A DNA stretch of 64,000 nt from Tenacibaculum aquimarinum (GTDB lineage Bacteria; Bacteroidota; Bacteroidia; Flavobacteriales; Flavobacteriaceae), in the NCBI RefSeq assembly GCF_022478115.1, contig NZ_JAKGSC010000002.1:310001-374000 (forward strand), written 5' to 3'. A program made the position numbers and the translations under genes. The stretch's first letter is position 1. Each line of letters starts with the position of its first letter. The notes beneath the pieces were generated by a model that worked only from the letters and a program-made list of their open reading frames with translations, ran no database searches and was not told the origin of the DNA. Shown in pieces: positions 53,338 to 63,323 of the stretch.

Positions 53338-54159
53338 TTACTGATTTCCTAATATAATAGGCATTCCACTATCGCCAGAACCAATAACAATTATTTTACT
53401 ATTTGGAGATTCTGATAACTTAACCGTTGCTTCGATACCTTTATCTTGTAAAATTTTATCAGTTAAAGATGCACTTAAAATACGGTTAGATTCCGCTTTA
53501 CCTTTTGCATCAATAATTACTTTTTCTGCTTCTTTTTGAGCAGTTACTAATCTAAACTCATATTCTAAAGATTCTTGCTCTTGCTTTAACTTACGCTCAA
53601 TAGCTTGTTTAATTGTAGGAGGTAATTTAACATCTTCTACTAAAACTCTTTTTACTGTTAAGAACTGACCTTCTAATAATTTAGTTACTTCGTCTAAAAT
53701 TTCTTGCTCAATTACATCTCTTTTACTAGAATACAATTGTTCTGGCGTATAACGACCAACAACACTTCTTGCAGCAGCATTAATTGCTGGATCTAACAAT
53801 TCGCGCTCATAATCTTCACCTTTTGTTTTTATTAAGCTACCTAAATTTTCAAATTCCGGCTCGTACCAAATTGTTCCGTTTACTTTAACCTCTAGTCCAT
53901 TTACAGAAAGTACATTCATTTCGTCTGAAATTGATTGCTGACGAACCTTTCTTACAATCATTTTGTTCCAAGGAGCAACAATATGAAAACCTTCTCCGTA
54001 TGTTTTTTCTGTATTAATACCTTCTCCAAGAGTTTCAAAAATAACTCCACCTTCACCTGGTCCTACAGTTACTGTAGATTTTGCGAATAATATTAAAAGT
54101 ACCACTACTACTGGAATTAATAATCCCACTTTTGGAAATTCAAATTGTTTTTGTGCCAT
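53338..54159 (-). CDS. Prohibitin/SPFH-domain membrane protein
   Basis: The 273-residue protein has one N-terminal helix (about 9-27), an SPFH/PHB domain (about 32-210, VTVGPGEGGVIFETLG ... VEDVKLPPTIKQAIERKLKQEQE) and a C-terminal coiled coil rich in Glu, Lys and Ala (about 195-235). It is like prohibitins and HflK/HflC, which oligomerise at the membrane and restrain FtsH-type proteases. There is no partner gene beside it. Confidence 0.92.
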   Translation of the reverse strand: MAQKQFEFPKVGLLIPVVVVLLILFAKSTVTVGPGEGGVIFETLGEGINTEKTYGEGFHIVAPWNKMIVRKVRQQSISDEMNVLSVNGLEVKVNGTIWYEPEFENLGSLIKTKGEDYERELLDPAINAAARSVVGRYTPEQLYSSKRDVIEQEILDEVTKLLEGQFLTVKRVLVEDVKLPPTIKQAIERKLKQEQESLEYEFRLVTAQKEAEKVIIDAKGKAESNRILSASLTDKILQDKGIEATVKLSESPNSKIIVIGSGDSGMPIILGNQ

Positions 54160-54198
54160 TGTTTGTTTTATTTTTTAATTATTCAAAAATACAATTAA

Positions 54199-54591
54199 TT
54201 ACTTATCTTTTAATCTATCAGAAACATATTCTACTTTAGTTTTACCATGTTTTTTAGGGTTTCCTTCTTCATCTAAAGAAACCATCACAATTTTATCTAA
54301 AATTATTATAATTTTATGCGTAAGCTTGTTCCTAACTTCACACTTTAAAGTAATTGAAGAATTACCAAAAGCCAAAACTTCCATACCTATTTCTATAATA
54401 TCTCCTTGTTTTGCAGAACTTACAAAGTCAATTTCAGACATATACTTTGTTACTGTTCTTGGTATTTCTAATTGAATAATTGCATAAATACCCAACTCTT
54501 CATCAATCCATTCTAATAATCTCCCTCCAAATAATGTTCCATTTGGGTTTAAGTCTTGTGGTTTTACCCATTTTCTTGTATGAAATTTCAT
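54199..54591 (-). CDS. Acyl-CoA thioesterase, hotdog fold (YciA-like)
   Basis: The 130-residue protein has the hotdog active-site helix NPNGTLFGGRLLEWIDEELG, with the Asp of EWIDE as the likely catalytic residue, and DFVSSAKQGDIIEIGMEVLAFGNSSI as the central strands. It hydrolyses acyl-CoA. Length fits the single-domain cytoplasmic form. Confidence 0.92.
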   Translation of the reverse strand: MKFHTRKWVKPQDLNPNGTLFGGRLLEWIDEELGIYAIIQLEIPRTVTKYMSEIDFVSSAKQGDIIEIGMEVLAFGNSSITLKCEVRNKLTHKIIIILDKIVMVSLDEEGNPKKHGKTKVEYVSDRLKDK

Positions 54592-54665
54592 ATATACTCT
54601 TCTTTTAAATCTATAGCAAAATTCTACAATTAAACCCCCTTAAACAAGCAATATCAATTGCTTTT

Positions 54666-56684
54666 TTAAATTTTACCATAGTATTTTCTAATAAACCATT
54701 CTAACGACAACAATAGCGCAGCTAAAGCTAAAATCCATTTCCAATCTATTAAATTCTGTTCTTTGGGTACAGATTTTAATGTGCTATAATAGTTTTTATT
54801 ATTGATAAGTTCTTGGATAAAGTTATTAGACTGATTCCCGTAAAACAGCTTACCTCCTGTTCTATCTGCTAATTTTTGTAATTTTTTGTGATTTGAGTTT
54901 GTAAATTGTTCCTCAACTTGATAATCGGTAACTTTAAATCTTCCGTATTTAGTAACGTTTTCTCCAACAACAGTTACTTTATAGGTGTAATTACCGGTTG
55001 ATACGTTTTCTAATTCAACTTGATAAGAATTATTTACCAATGAAAAAGGCACCACTTTACTTTCTTTAGAATCGGTATTTGTAAATGTTAATTGTAAAGA
55101 AGCTCTATTATCAAACTGATAATTTTTATCTACATAAAAAGCTGATATAGCAATTGTTGAGTTTGCAGGATATAAACTTTCTGCGTTTACCTCTAATCGA
55201 TTTCTTTTTTTAGTTGAAGCTACATATTGAACCAAATTACCCATAAAAGCGTCAAATTCCTCAAAAGAATTGTCTTGCCTAAAACTTGTAGAACGCCATT
55301 TCCAAAGATTCTCTCCAAAAATTACCGCATATTTTTTATCCGTTTCATCAAAAGTTGCAATTAATGACTGCTCTGTAGCTATTCCTGCAATTTTCTGATA
55401 CACTAATGTTTGATGCGGTTTCGTAATTGTTACTTCTCCAAACTTATCTTCTAAAGGCGGAAAATTTGCAAAACCGATATCTTTCTGTAAGAAAGTTAAA
55501 AAGCTATCATTATAAATTGCAGCATAATCTTCTGGCTGATTTATAGCTTTCTTACTAAATCCTAATTGTTGAGAATTCATAAAATTCCAATCAGTTTTTG
55601 AGCCAGAAACAATCATGAAATTAGATTTTCTTTGCACTAAAAAATCATTAAACTTATTATTCGGTTGATAAAACACAACTAATTGATAGTCATTTATTTG
55701 TTTTTTATAATTATCTATAAGAATAACATCAACTTTACGTTGTTTATTACTTTCTATCGCTTTTTTTAACGCACCAATATCTGGATGTAAAACAGATGTT
55801 AAAATCAATACTTTTGTTTGCTCATCTATAACTTCTACCGAGAAAATTTTACTGTTATTTTTTGTGTTTTTTTCATCTTTTAACTTTCTAACCGAGGCTG
55901 TATAATATTGCTGTCCTTCTGTTGTTGAAGTTAAATTAGCAGTTATTGTTTGCGTTTTTTTATCCGCCGAAAAAGAAACTTTTTGGGTAAAAATAGTTTT
56001 GCCTTTACTATAAATAGAAAACTGTGTAGTTACAGATTCGTTTCCTTCATAATACAATAAAGTTTCTACAGGAAATTTATTCTTTATATAACTGTATTTG
56101 TTAACGTTTAACTTAGAAATACGCACATCTTTATATTGTGTGGTATCTCCAATAATTAATGGATAAACGGCTTGTTTTGTGTTTGTAAACTCATAATCGT
56201 TTCCAATAGTTTGGTTTCCATCAGAAATTAATACGGTTGAAGCAATATTGTCTTTATATAAATTGGCTACAGCTTGTAAACCATTTTCTATATTGGTTTT
56301 AGGCTCATTAAAAGATAAGCTATCTAAGACTTGTGTGTTTTCTCCAATTGAGAAAAAAGAAACATCAAACTTATCGTTTAAATCGCTATTCTCTTTTATA
56401 TTTTTAAGTATTGTCTTTACATTTTCCTCTTGCTTAAAATATTTAGTTGACAAAGAATTATCAATCAAAACTGATAAAACGGGCTTTACAGTTGAAGTTA
56501 CTTCGGATTTTATCTTCGGATTTATAAAAAGTAAACTCAACACAAATAAACTAAATGCTTTTAAAGCAAATAGTAAAACTGTAATTTTTGGCGTTTTCTT
56601 TTCTTTATAAAAATATTGAAAAAAAGCAACTGCAACGCTTATTAAAAGCGCTAGTATTATGTATAAAAGTGTTGTTGTTTGCAA
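54666..56684 (-). CDS. VWA-like membrane protein (BatA-related)
   Basis: The 672-residue protein begins with two membrane helices (about 5-23 and 36-60), as in BatA-type proteins, then a VWA-like domain (about 68-200) with VLIDNSLSTKYF as a MIDAS-like D-x-S-x-S and STVLISDGNQTIGN. A beta-rich region follows, then a glutamine amidotransferase-like stretch (about 290-420) and a last helix (about 648-668, WKWILALAALLLSLEWFIR). Large proteins of this build occur widely in Bacteroidota; function unknown, perhaps envelope stress. Confidence 0.82.
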   Translation of the reverse strand: MQTTTLLYIILALLISVAVAFFQYFYKEKKTPKITVLLFALKAFSLFVLSLLFINPKIKSEVTSTVKPVLSVLIDNSLSTKYFKQEENVKTILKNIKENSDLNDKFDVSFFSIGENTQVLDSLSFNEPKTNIENGLQAVANLYKDNIASTVLISDGNQTIGNDYEFTNTKQAVYPLIIGDTTQYKDVRISKLNVNKYSYIKNKFPVETLLYYEGNESVTTQFSIYSKGKTIFTQKVSFSADKKTQTITANLTSTTEGQQYYTASVRKLKDEKNTKNNSKIFSVEVIDEQTKVLILTSVLHPDIGALKKAIESNKQRKVDVILIDNYKKQINDYQLVVFYQPNNKFNDFLVQRKSNFMIVSGSKTDWNFMNSQQLGFSKKAINQPEDYAAIYNDSFLTFLQKDIGFANFPPLEDKFGEVTITKPHQTLVYQKIAGIATEQSLIATFDETDKKYAVIFGENLWKWRSTSFRQDNSFEEFDAFMGNLVQYVASTKKRNRLEVNAESLYPANSTIAISAFYVDKNYQFDNRASLQLTFTNTDSKESKVVPFSLVNNSYQVELENVSTGNYTYKVTVVGENVTKYGRFKVTDYQVEEQFTNSNHKKLQKLADRTGGKLFYGNQSNNFIQELINNKNYYSTLKSVPKEQNLIDWKWILALAALLLSLEWFIRKYYGKI

Positions 56685-56754
56685 TTTAATTTAAATTTTA
56701 GCCGAATATACGAACTGATACCTAAAAGCTAAAACAAACCTATCTAAAAAATAA

Positions 56755-56784
56755 AAACCTGTAACAATATTATGTTACAGGTTT
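56755..56784 (-). terminator. Terminator after the small secreted protein gene
   Basis: AAACCTGTAACA (56755-56766) and TGTTACAGGTTT (56773-56784) form a perfect 12-bp stem with a 6-base loop. Confidence 0.85.
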
Positions 56785-56805
56785 AAAATATAAAGTAAAT
56801 TTAAT

Positions 56806-57342
56806 TTATTGCTTCGTTTTAATAATATCAAAAGAATCCATAAAACGATTTATACTCTTATTTTCATCATTAGCAGTTAAACAAATAACTTGCACTATAT
56901 ACATAGAGTTTTCAACCAAAATGGCTTTTATATAAATAAAACCACCAGTTATTAAGATTTTAATACTTCTACCTGGATAACCATTAAAATTAATTTTATT
57001 ATCAAAAACTAATTTTCCTTTTACATTATTAACGGCACCATTAACTGCTCCATCTAAAACCCTATCATTATCTTCACTTGTAGTATTCTCAAATTGTTCT
57101 TTCGGGTAATCCGATCTTATAAGACTGTATACAGCATTATCATCTCCAGATGTTGGTGAATGCATTACCATATGCATATCTAAAGTACCAACTGCTGTTT
57201 CTACCTTTTGAATAGTTTTTTCAGGTGTTTGAGGAAAGTACGCAACTAAGTTCAAGTCTTCGTTTTTGTACTTTTCCCATTCTTGGCTCATTAAAACAGT
57301 AACGTTTAATAATAAAGCAATAATTAATAGTTTGTTTTTCAT
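56806..57342 (-). CDS. Small secreted protein of unknown function
   Basis: The 178-residue protein has a signal peptide (LLIIALLLNVTVLMSQ). The mature part opens with YKNEDLNLVAYFPQTPEKTI, then LIRSDYPKEQF and NGYPGRSIKIL, and ends in SINRFMDSFDII. The pattern (F-P-x-x-P near the start, F-x-x-S-F near the end) is shared with small periplasmic proteins that recall PsbP/Mog1-like folds, but I do not recognise a named family. It lies 9 bp after fabG, so it is likely cotranscribed. Confidence 0.7.
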   Translation of the reverse strand: MKNKLLIIALLLNVTVLMSQEWEKYKNEDLNLVAYFPQTPEKTIQKVETAVGTLDMHMVMHSPTSGDDNAVYSLIRSDYPKEQFENTTSEDNDRVLDGAVNGAVNNVKGKLVFDNKINFNGYPGRSIKILITGGFIYIKAILVENSMYIVQVICLTANDENKSINRFMDSFDIIKTKQ

Positions 57343-57351
57343 AATATATTT

Positions 57352-58098
57352 CTAAGTTAGCATTCCTCCATCTACAGATAAAGTTTGTCCTGTAATATAC
57401 GAAGACATATCCGAAGCTAAAAATACACACGCATTTGCGATATCTTCTGGCGTTCCTCCTCGTTTAAGAGGAATACCATCTCGCCAACTTTGTACTGTAG
57501 CTTCGTCTAATTTTGCCGTCATTTCTGTTTCTATAAAACCTGGAGCAACTACGTTAGATCTAATATTTCTTGACCCTAATTCTAAGGCAACCGATTTAGA
57601 AAAACCTAAAATACCCGCTTTAGAAGCTGCGTAATTAGATTGACCTGCATTTCCTTTTAATCCAACTACAGAACTCATATTAATAATTGAGCCTTTACGT
57701 TGTTTCATCATTGGTCTAATAACCGCTTTTGTTAAGTTAAAAACCGATTTTAAATTTACCTGAATTACTTTATCAAAATCGTCTTCAGAAATACGCATTA
57801 ATAAATTGTCTTTAGTAATACCTGCGTTGTTAATTAATACATCTATAGAACCAAATTCTTCTAAAACGTTTTTAGCCAATTCTTGTGCAGCATCAAAATC
57901 TGCTGCGTTAGATTGATAACCTTTAGCATTTACACCTAATGCTTTTAATTCTGTTTCCAATACTGTTGCTGCTTCTACAGAAGAACTAAAGGTAAATGCT
58001 ACGTTACAGCCTTGTTTTGCAAATTCTACAGCAATTCCTCTACCAATACCTCTTGAGGCTCCCGTAATAATTGCAGTTTTATTTTCTAGTAATTTCAT
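57352..58098 (-). CDS. fabG: 3-oxoacyl-[acyl-carrier-protein] reductase
   Basis: The 248-residue short-chain dehydrogenase has the NADP loop TGASRGIGRGIA, NNAGITKDNLLMRIS, the catalytic Ser in INMSSVVGLKGNAGQ and YAASKAG with Tyr and Lys. GQTLSVDGGMLT at the C-terminus is typical of FabG. It reduces 3-oxoacyl-ACP in fatty acid elongation. The TKDNLLMRM-like stretch and length favour FabG over other SDRs. Confidence 0.93.
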   Translation of the reverse strand: MKLLENKTAIITGASRGIGRGIAVEFAKQGCNVAFTFSSSVEAATVLETELKALGVNAKGYQSNAADFDAAQELAKNVLEEFGSIDVLINNAGITKDNLLMRISEDDFDKVIQVNLKSVFNLTKAVIRPMMKQRKGSIINMSSVVGLKGNAGQSNYAASKAGILGFSKSVALELGSRNIRSNVVAPGFIETEMTAKLDEATVQSWRDGIPLKRGGTPEDIANACVFLASDMSSYITGQTLSVDGGMLT

Positions 58099-58148
58099 AC
58101 TTAAATTTTGTTAGTTGTTTTGTGAGACAAATATAGTAAAACAAAAAA

Positions 58149-58176
58149 ACTCGCAATGTATTTAAACATTGCGAGT
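58149..58176 (-). terminator. Terminator downstream of the M16 gene
   Basis: ACTCGCAATGT (58149-58159) and ACATTGCGAGT (58166-58176) form a perfect 11-bp stem; on the minus strand a run of seven T follows. Confidence 0.85.
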
Positions 58177-58230
58177 TTCTTCCGAATAAAAAAAAGAAAT
58201 AATTATGAAATTAAAATTTCTATTATTTAG

Positions 58231-58250
58231 ATTCCTGTTTTCACAGGAAT
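58231..58250. repeat. Dispersed hairpin repeat, second copy
   Basis: ATTCCTG and CAGGAAT arms around TTTTCA, followed by GACAA. It matches the element at 40888-40907. A further hairpin (CCTCGAG 58268-58274 with CTCGAGG 58284-58290) lies between it and the M16 stop codon. Confidence 0.55.
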
Positions 58251-58303
58251 GACAATTTTAATTGAAACCTCGAGATAAAAAACCTCGAGGAAACATTTTT
58301 AAA

Positions 58304-61270
58304 TTACGATTTTATCTCTTTCTTGTCTACATAATTAAATAATTCATCTACTTCTAGTTCTTTAATTTTTCCAAGTTTTTGAAGTGATTTTACATTTAAA
58401 TCTTTCTTGTTACCAACTACCATTACATTGTAAGATTCTCCTTTTACATTTTTATCAAAAAATGCTTTTAAGTCCTCAATTGTCATGTCTTTAATAGTAT
58501 TATACATTGCTTCTCTATGATCATTCTCAATACCTCTTTTCTTTAATGACTCATACGTCCAGAAAATATTAGATTTTGTAATACGCTGAGCTGCAATTTT
58601 CTTTAATGTTGATGCTTTTGCTGCATTAAATTGCTTTTCTGCTTCTGGCATATTGTTCATTAAGTCCATCATTGCATCTACAGCTTGTTCTAATTTGTTT
58701 GCTTGTGTACCAACATACGCCATAACATAATTAGAATCTCCTTTTTTAGAAGCATTACTATAAGAAGCAAATGCAGAATATGCTAACGATTTAGATTCTC
58801 TAATTTCTTGGAATACAATTGAAGATAATCCGCTACCAAAATAGGTGTTAAATAAGGTAGAAGCTGCTAAGTTTTCTGCTTTAAAAGGTTCACCTTTTGC
58901 TAAAAACATCATTTCAGTTTGTACCATATCATAATTTGTAAAGAATACATTTCCACCTGTTTCAGTTTCTTCGTATTTCTTAGCTTCAGGATACTCTTTT
59001 AAATCTCCAAAGATTTTATGGCTTGAGTTTAATGAAGCTATAGCTGCTTCAACATCTTTTCCATAATAGAAAACACGTTGTTTGTAGTTTTTCATATCTT
59101 TTACAATAGAAACTAATTCTTCTGGGTTTATTGCTTTTAACTCATCTATTTGCATGATATCTCTTAAACGAGAGTTTTCACCATATTTACCATAATTCAT
59201 TAAACCATTCCAAAGAATATTTCCTTTTTGAGTTTTACCATCTTGACGACCTTTGTAAATTTTCTCCACATATTTTCCGTACGCTTCTGGATCTGCTTTT
59301 GCATTGTCCCATAAGTGTTCTAACAACTCTAAACCTTTAGATAAATTTTCTTTTAATCCATTTAAACCAACATAGGTTTTATCGCTTCCCGCGCTTACAT
59401 AATAAGAAATACCTAATTTATAAAATTCTTTCTTTAACTCTTCTGCTGAATATTTATCTGTTCCTAAATACTCTAAATAACCTGCTGCTAAAGATAATTT
59501 TTTATCATTATCGCTTCCCATATCAAAAATGATGTTCATGTCGAATAAATCATTTTTTTCATTTTCTACGTAAGAAACTTTAATTCCATTGTCAGTTTTA
59601 GTTTCTTTAATTGCAGTTTTATAATCTACAAACTTTGGCTGTAATGGCTCTGATTCCATTTTATTAAAAGCCGTAATATACTCTGAACTTTTATCTCTAT
59701 TTAAATTAACAGGTGTTATTCCTGGATTAGAAACTTTTACAATATTCTTGTCTGCACCTTTTCTCTTATAAGTAACTACATAGTTGTCTTTGTAAAAAGT
59801 ATTAGCAAAATCTACCAATTCTTGTTTAGATATCTTCTTTAAATCGTTTAAGAAATTTACTTTATCGTTCCAGTTTTCATGGTGAATAAATGCGTTAAAG
59901 TATGCAGAAGCTAACGCAGTATTGTTTTCATACTGACGCGTTTGAGATAATTTTAAATCGTTTACAACAGCTTCAATCATCCATTCGTCAAATTCTCCTT
60001 TCTTTAATTTTTCAATTTCACCTAAAAGCAAACCTTTAACTTCGTCTAAAGTTTGACCAGATTTTGGACTTCCTGTAAATGAGTGATAACCATAATCATT
60101 TAAAAAAGTTGGAGAACAACCTGCTCTTTGCACTAATTGTTTTTGATTTAAGTTCAAATCAATTAATCCTGCGTTTCCGTTAGCCATAATCATATCAGCT
60201 AATGTTACCATTTTCTCATCATTTGTATTTACACCACCAGAACGGTATGCAATTGAAATACTTTCTGAAGTTGGACCAAAAACCTCTCTAACAACTGGGG
60301 CAGTTATTGCTTCTTCTTTTGGCAAAGTTGGATGCACTAATTCTTTCTTTTCAAACTTACCGAAAGCATTATTTACTTCAGCAATAGTTTTATCAAAATC
60401 TAAATCTCCAACTAAAACAACAGCCATATTATTTGGCACATAATATTTGTTGAAATAATTATGAATATCTACCATTGAAGGGTTCTTTAAATGCTCTGCC
60501 GTTCCAATTGTTGATTGTTGCCCGTAAGGATGATTAGGAAATAACCCTTTTAACATAGAAGCGTAACGTTTTCTCCCATCGTTATCTTGCCCTCTATTAA
60601 ATTCTTCAAAAACTGCTTCTAACTCTGTATGGAACAAACGTAAAACTAACGTGCTAAAACGTTCTGCTTCTAAATCTAACCATTTGTTTAATTCATTTGC
60701 GGGTATTTTGTTTTTATATACTGTTTCTTCAAACCAAGTATGTGCATTTGTGCCAGTTGCCCCTAAAGAAGCTGTCATTTTATCGTATTCATTAGCAACT
60801 GAATAGTTAGATGCTTCTAAAGAAATTTTATCAATTTCTTTATATAATGCTATTTTTTTAGCTGGATCTTTTTCTGCCCTGTGTTGTTCGTATAATTCGG
60901 AAATTTTATCTAAATATACTTTTTCTTTTTCCCAATCTACAGTACCAACTTTATGTGTTCCTTTAAAAACCATGTGCTCTAAATAGTGCGCTAAACCTGT
61001 AGATTCTTTAGGATCGTAATTAGAACCTGCTCTAACGGCAATATAAGTTTGGATTTTTGGTTCATCCGTATTTTTACTTAAATATACTTTTAAACCGTTG
61101 TCTAATGTGTACAAACGTAAACCTGTTGGGTCGTTTGTAACCGTTTCATAATTGTAACCGCTTGCGTCCGTATGACTTTCGGTTTTTGCTTCTGTAGAAG
61201 TATTTGTTTTACAGCTTAAAAAAGCGATAAAAGCAAAGCTCATCCACATAATTAGTTTGATGTTCTTCAT
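58304..61270 (-). CDS. M16 family zinc peptidase, two-domain lipoprotein
   Basis: The 988-residue protein has a lipoprotein signal (MSFAFIAFLSC, Cys at 20). Half 1 is active: inverted zinc motif HYLEHMVFKGT (H-x-x-E-H) near residue 90 and the third ligand Glu in ELEAVFEEFNRG. Half 2 (about 540-988) lacks H-x-x-E-H, as in pitrilysin-type fusions where the second half only shapes the chamber. It degrades peptides in the periplasm. It has its own terminator. Confidence 0.94.
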   Translation of the reverse strand: MKNIKLIMWMSFAFIAFLSCKTNTSTEAKTESHTDASGYNYETVTNDPTGLRLYTLDNGLKVYLSKNTDEPKIQTYIAVRAGSNYDPKESTGLAHYLEHMVFKGTHKVGTVDWEKEKVYLDKISELYEQHRAEKDPAKKIALYKEIDKISLEASNYSVANEYDKMTASLGATGTNAHTWFEETVYKNKIPANELNKWLDLEAERFSTLVLRLFHTELEAVFEEFNRGQDNDGRKRYASMLKGLFPNHPYGQQSTIGTAEHLKNPSMVDIHNYFNKYYVPNNMAVVLVGDLDFDKTIAEVNNAFGKFEKKELVHPTLPKEEAITAPVVREVFGPTSESISIAYRSGGVNTNDEKMVTLADMIMANGNAGLIDLNLNQKQLVQRAGCSPTFLNDYGYHSFTGSPKSGQTLDEVKGLLLGEIEKLKKGEFDEWMIEAVVNDLKLSQTRQYENNTALASAYFNAFIHHENWNDKVNFLNDLKKISKQELVDFANTFYKDNYVVTYKRKGADKNIVKVSNPGITPVNLNRDKSSEYITAFNKMESEPLQPKFVDYKTAIKETKTDNGIKVSYVENEKNDLFDMNIIFDMGSDNDKKLSLAAGYLEYLGTDKYSAEELKKEFYKLGISYYVSAGSDKTYVGLNGLKENLSKGLELLEHLWDNAKADPEAYGKYVEKIYKGRQDGKTQKGNILWNGLMNYGKYGENSRLRDIMQIDELKAINPEELVSIVKDMKNYKQRVFYYGKDVEAAIASLNSSHKIFGDLKEYPEAKKYEETETGGNVFFTNYDMVQTEMMFLAKGEPFKAENLAASTLFNTYFGSGLSSIVFQEIRESKSLAYSAFASYSNASKKGDSNYVMAYVGTQANKLEQAVDAMMDLMNNMPEAEKQFNAAKASTLKKIAAQRITKSNIFWTYESLKKRGIENDHREAMYNTIKDMTIEDLKAFFDKNVKGESYNVMVVGNKKDLNVKSLQKLGKIKELEVDELFNYVDKKEIKS

Positions 61271-61305
61271 AGGTATTGATTGATTATTGATTTTGATTAA
61301 TAAAA

Positions 61306-61337
61306 AAATCCGAAGCTAAAGATATAGCTTCGGATTT
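61306..61337 (-). terminator. Terminator of the sucD transcript
   Basis: AAATCCGAAGCTA (61306-61318) and TAGCTTCGGATTT (61325-61337) form a perfect 13-bp stem with a 6-base loop, followed by a T run on the minus strand. Confidence 0.92.
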
Positions 61338-61369
61338 AAAACGTAATTTTTTTATGTATATTTTAACAG

Positions 61370-62245
61370 TTATGCTAATACTTTAGCAACCATTTCTCCA
61401 ATTTTTGCTGGAGAGCTTACAACGTGTACTCCGTTTTCAGCTAATATTTTCATTTTTGCTTGTGCCGTATCATCAGCTCCACCAACAATTGCACCTGCGT
61501 GCCCCATTGTTCTTCCTGCTGGTGCAGTTTGTCCTGCAATAAAACCTACAACTGGCTTTCTGTTTCCATCAGCTTTAATCCATTGAGCAGCTTCTGCTTC
61601 AAGATTTCCACCAATTTCACCAATCATAACAATTGCTTCAGTGTCTTCATCATTCATTAATAACTCTACAGCTTCTTTTGTAGTAGTTCCAATAATTGGA
61701 TCTCCACCAATACCAATTGCAGTTGTAATTCCAAAACCTTGTTTTACAACTTGGTCAGCAGCTTCATAGGTTAAAGTACCAGATTTAGAAACAATACCTA
61801 CTCTACCTTTTTTAAAGATAAATCCTGGCATAATTCCAACTTTAGCTTCATCTGGAGTAATTACTCCTGGACAGTTAGGTCCAACTAATCTACAGTCTTC
61901 TAAACTATCGATATAAGCTTTTACCTTTACCATATCAGCTGTAGGAATTCCTTCAGTAATACAAATAATTACTTTGATACCTGCTTCTGCAGATTCCATA
62001 ATTGCATCCGCAGCAAAAGCTGGTGGCACAAAAATAATTGAAGTATCTGCTCCAACTTCTTTAACTGCATTATCTACAGTGTTAAAAACTGGTTTACCTA
62101 AGTGTTCTTGACCTCCTTTACCTGGAGTTACACCACCAACTACGTTGGTACCGTAATCTATCATTTGACCTGCGTGAAAAGTTCCTTCACTACCAGTAAA
62201 ACCTTGTACTATAATTTTTGAATCTTTATTTACTAAAACACTCAT
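61370..62245 (-). CDS. sucD: Succinate-CoA ligase, alpha subunit
   Basis: Starting at [18 protein letters not shown] (62245) gives 291 residues, the usual length; a ten-residue upstream extension is rejected. The CoA-binding loop is [17 protein letters not shown], then [21 protein letters not shown] and the phospho-His in [13 protein letters not shown]. It forms succinyl-CoA synthetase with SucB, which lies elsewhere, and makes ATP or GTP in the TCA cycle. Confidence 0.97.
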   Translation of the reverse strand: MSVLVNKDSKIIVQGFTGSEGTFHAGQMIDYGTNVVGGVTPGKGGQEHLGKPVFNTVDNAVKEVGADTSIIFVPPAFAADAIMESAEAGIKVIICITEGIPTADMVKVKAYIDSLEDCRLVGPNCPGVITPDEAKVGIMPGFIFKKGRVGIVSKSGTLTYEAADQVVKQGFGITTAIGIGGDPIIGTTTKEAVELLMNDEDTEAIVMIGEIGGNLEAEAAQWIKADGNRKPVVGFIAGQTAPAGRTMGHAGAIVGGADDTAQAKMKILAENGVHVVSSPAKIGEMVAKVLA

Positions 62246-62321
62246 TGGTTTGTTTTTTTTATTTTTATAAGACAAGCAAAAATAGTTTTTTGAAATCTAT
62301 ATAAAAAATGATTTGTTACTT

Positions 62322-63248
62322 TTATTTTTTATTAAAATCTTTTACAATTCTTTTAATTGTTGCAAGCTCTCTTAACTTTGTTCTTACCTCTTCTGCTGGA
62401 TAACCAAAATAAGATTTTCCGCCTTCTAAAGACTTACTAATACCAGATTTCGCTTGTATAACCGCGCCTTTACCTATTGTAATTCCGCTTGCCATACCAA
62501 CTTGCCCCCACATGGTAACTTCATCCTCAATAACCACACAACCTGCAATACCTGTTTGTGATGCTATCAAACATTTTTTACCAATTACAGTATCATGTCC
62601 AATATGAACTTGATTATCTATTTTGGTTCCTTCTCCAATAGTTGTATCTCCTGTTACGCCTCTATCAATTGTACAAGAAGCTCCTAAATCTACATTGTTT
62701 TTGATTACAACACGTCCGCCTGAAAGTAATTTATCAAAACCTTCTGGTCTATTTTTATAATAAAAAGCGTCAGCTCCTAATACTGTATTTGCATGTATTG
62801 TTACATTCTCTCCAATTACAGAACCGCTATAAATAGTTACATTTGGATGAATAACACAGTTTTTTCCTATGGAAACATTATCTCCAATAAAAACATTTGG
62901 TTGAATTATCGTTCCTTCACCAATAATTGCAGTTTCAGAAATTGTACTTTTTGATGCTATAAAAGGATTGAAATGCTTCGTTATTTTATTAAAATCGCGA
63001 AAAGGATCATCAGAAATTAGTAAACTTTTACCTTCTGGACAAGCTACTTCTTTATTAATAAGTATTGTTGTAGCATTAGACTCTAAAGCTTTATCATAAT
63101 ACTTTGGATGATCTACAAAAACAATATCACCATTTTCAACAACATGAATTTCATTAATTCCAGTTATAGAAAAATTTGATGCACCAACAAATTCAGCTTC
63201 AATTAAAGAGGCTATTTGCTGTAACGTTTGTGGTTGCTTGAATTTCAT
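62322..63248 (-). CDS. lpxD: LpxD-like UDP-3-O-acylglucosamine N-acyltransferase
   Basis: The 308-residue protein has an N-terminal LpxD domain (about 1-95, VENGDIVFVDHPKYYDKAL) and a left-handed beta-helix of hexapeptide repeats (about 100-265: IIGEGTIIQPNVFIGDNVSI...). The catalytic His is probably that of VHIGHDTVIG. The C-terminal helix is present. It follows efp. Flavobacteriaceae often have a second LpxD-type gene at this place beside a typical lpxD near lpxC, so this may be a paralogue with altered acyl use. Confidence 0.85.
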   Translation of the reverse strand: MKFKQPQTLQQIASLIEAEFVGASNFSITGINEIHVVENGDIVFVDHPKYYDKALESNATTILINKEVACPEGKSLLISDDPFRDFNKITKHFNPFIASKSTISETAIIGEGTIIQPNVFIGDNVSIGKNCVIHPNVTIYSGSVIGENVTIHANTVLGADAFYYKNRPEGFDKLLSGGRVVIKNNVDLGASCTIDRGVTGDTTIGEGTKIDNQVHIGHDTVIGKKCLIASQTGIAGCVVIEDEVTMWGQVGMASGITIGKGAVIQAKSGISKSLEGGKSYFGYPAEEVRTKLRELATIKRIVKDFNKK

Positions 63249-63251
63249 AAT

Positions 63252-63316
63252 TCAGTAGGCAGTGTTCAGTATTCAGTTTTCAGTCTAACTGTTTACTGAA
63301 GACTGAATACTGCTAA
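63252..63316. repeat. CAGT-rich hairpin repeat between lpxD-like and efp genes
   Basis: CAGTATTCAG (63267-63276) faces CTGAATACTG (63303-63312), and TTTTCAGT faces ACTGAAGA inside. CAGT/ACTG words repeat in a nearly tandem way, a style known from Bacteroidota intergenic repeats. It may attenuate the efp - lpxD - sucD transcript. Confidence 0.65.
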
Positions 63317-63323
63317 CTAATTT

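Noticed and set aside
62246-62275. Ten-residue extension of SucD
   Set aside because: SucD proteins start at M-S-V/I-L-V-N; the extension is Lys/Asn-rich and unlike the family.
63252-63316. CRISPR-like array from repeated CAGT words
   Set aside because: Units are under 10 bp with no regular spacers; it is a hairpin repeat.
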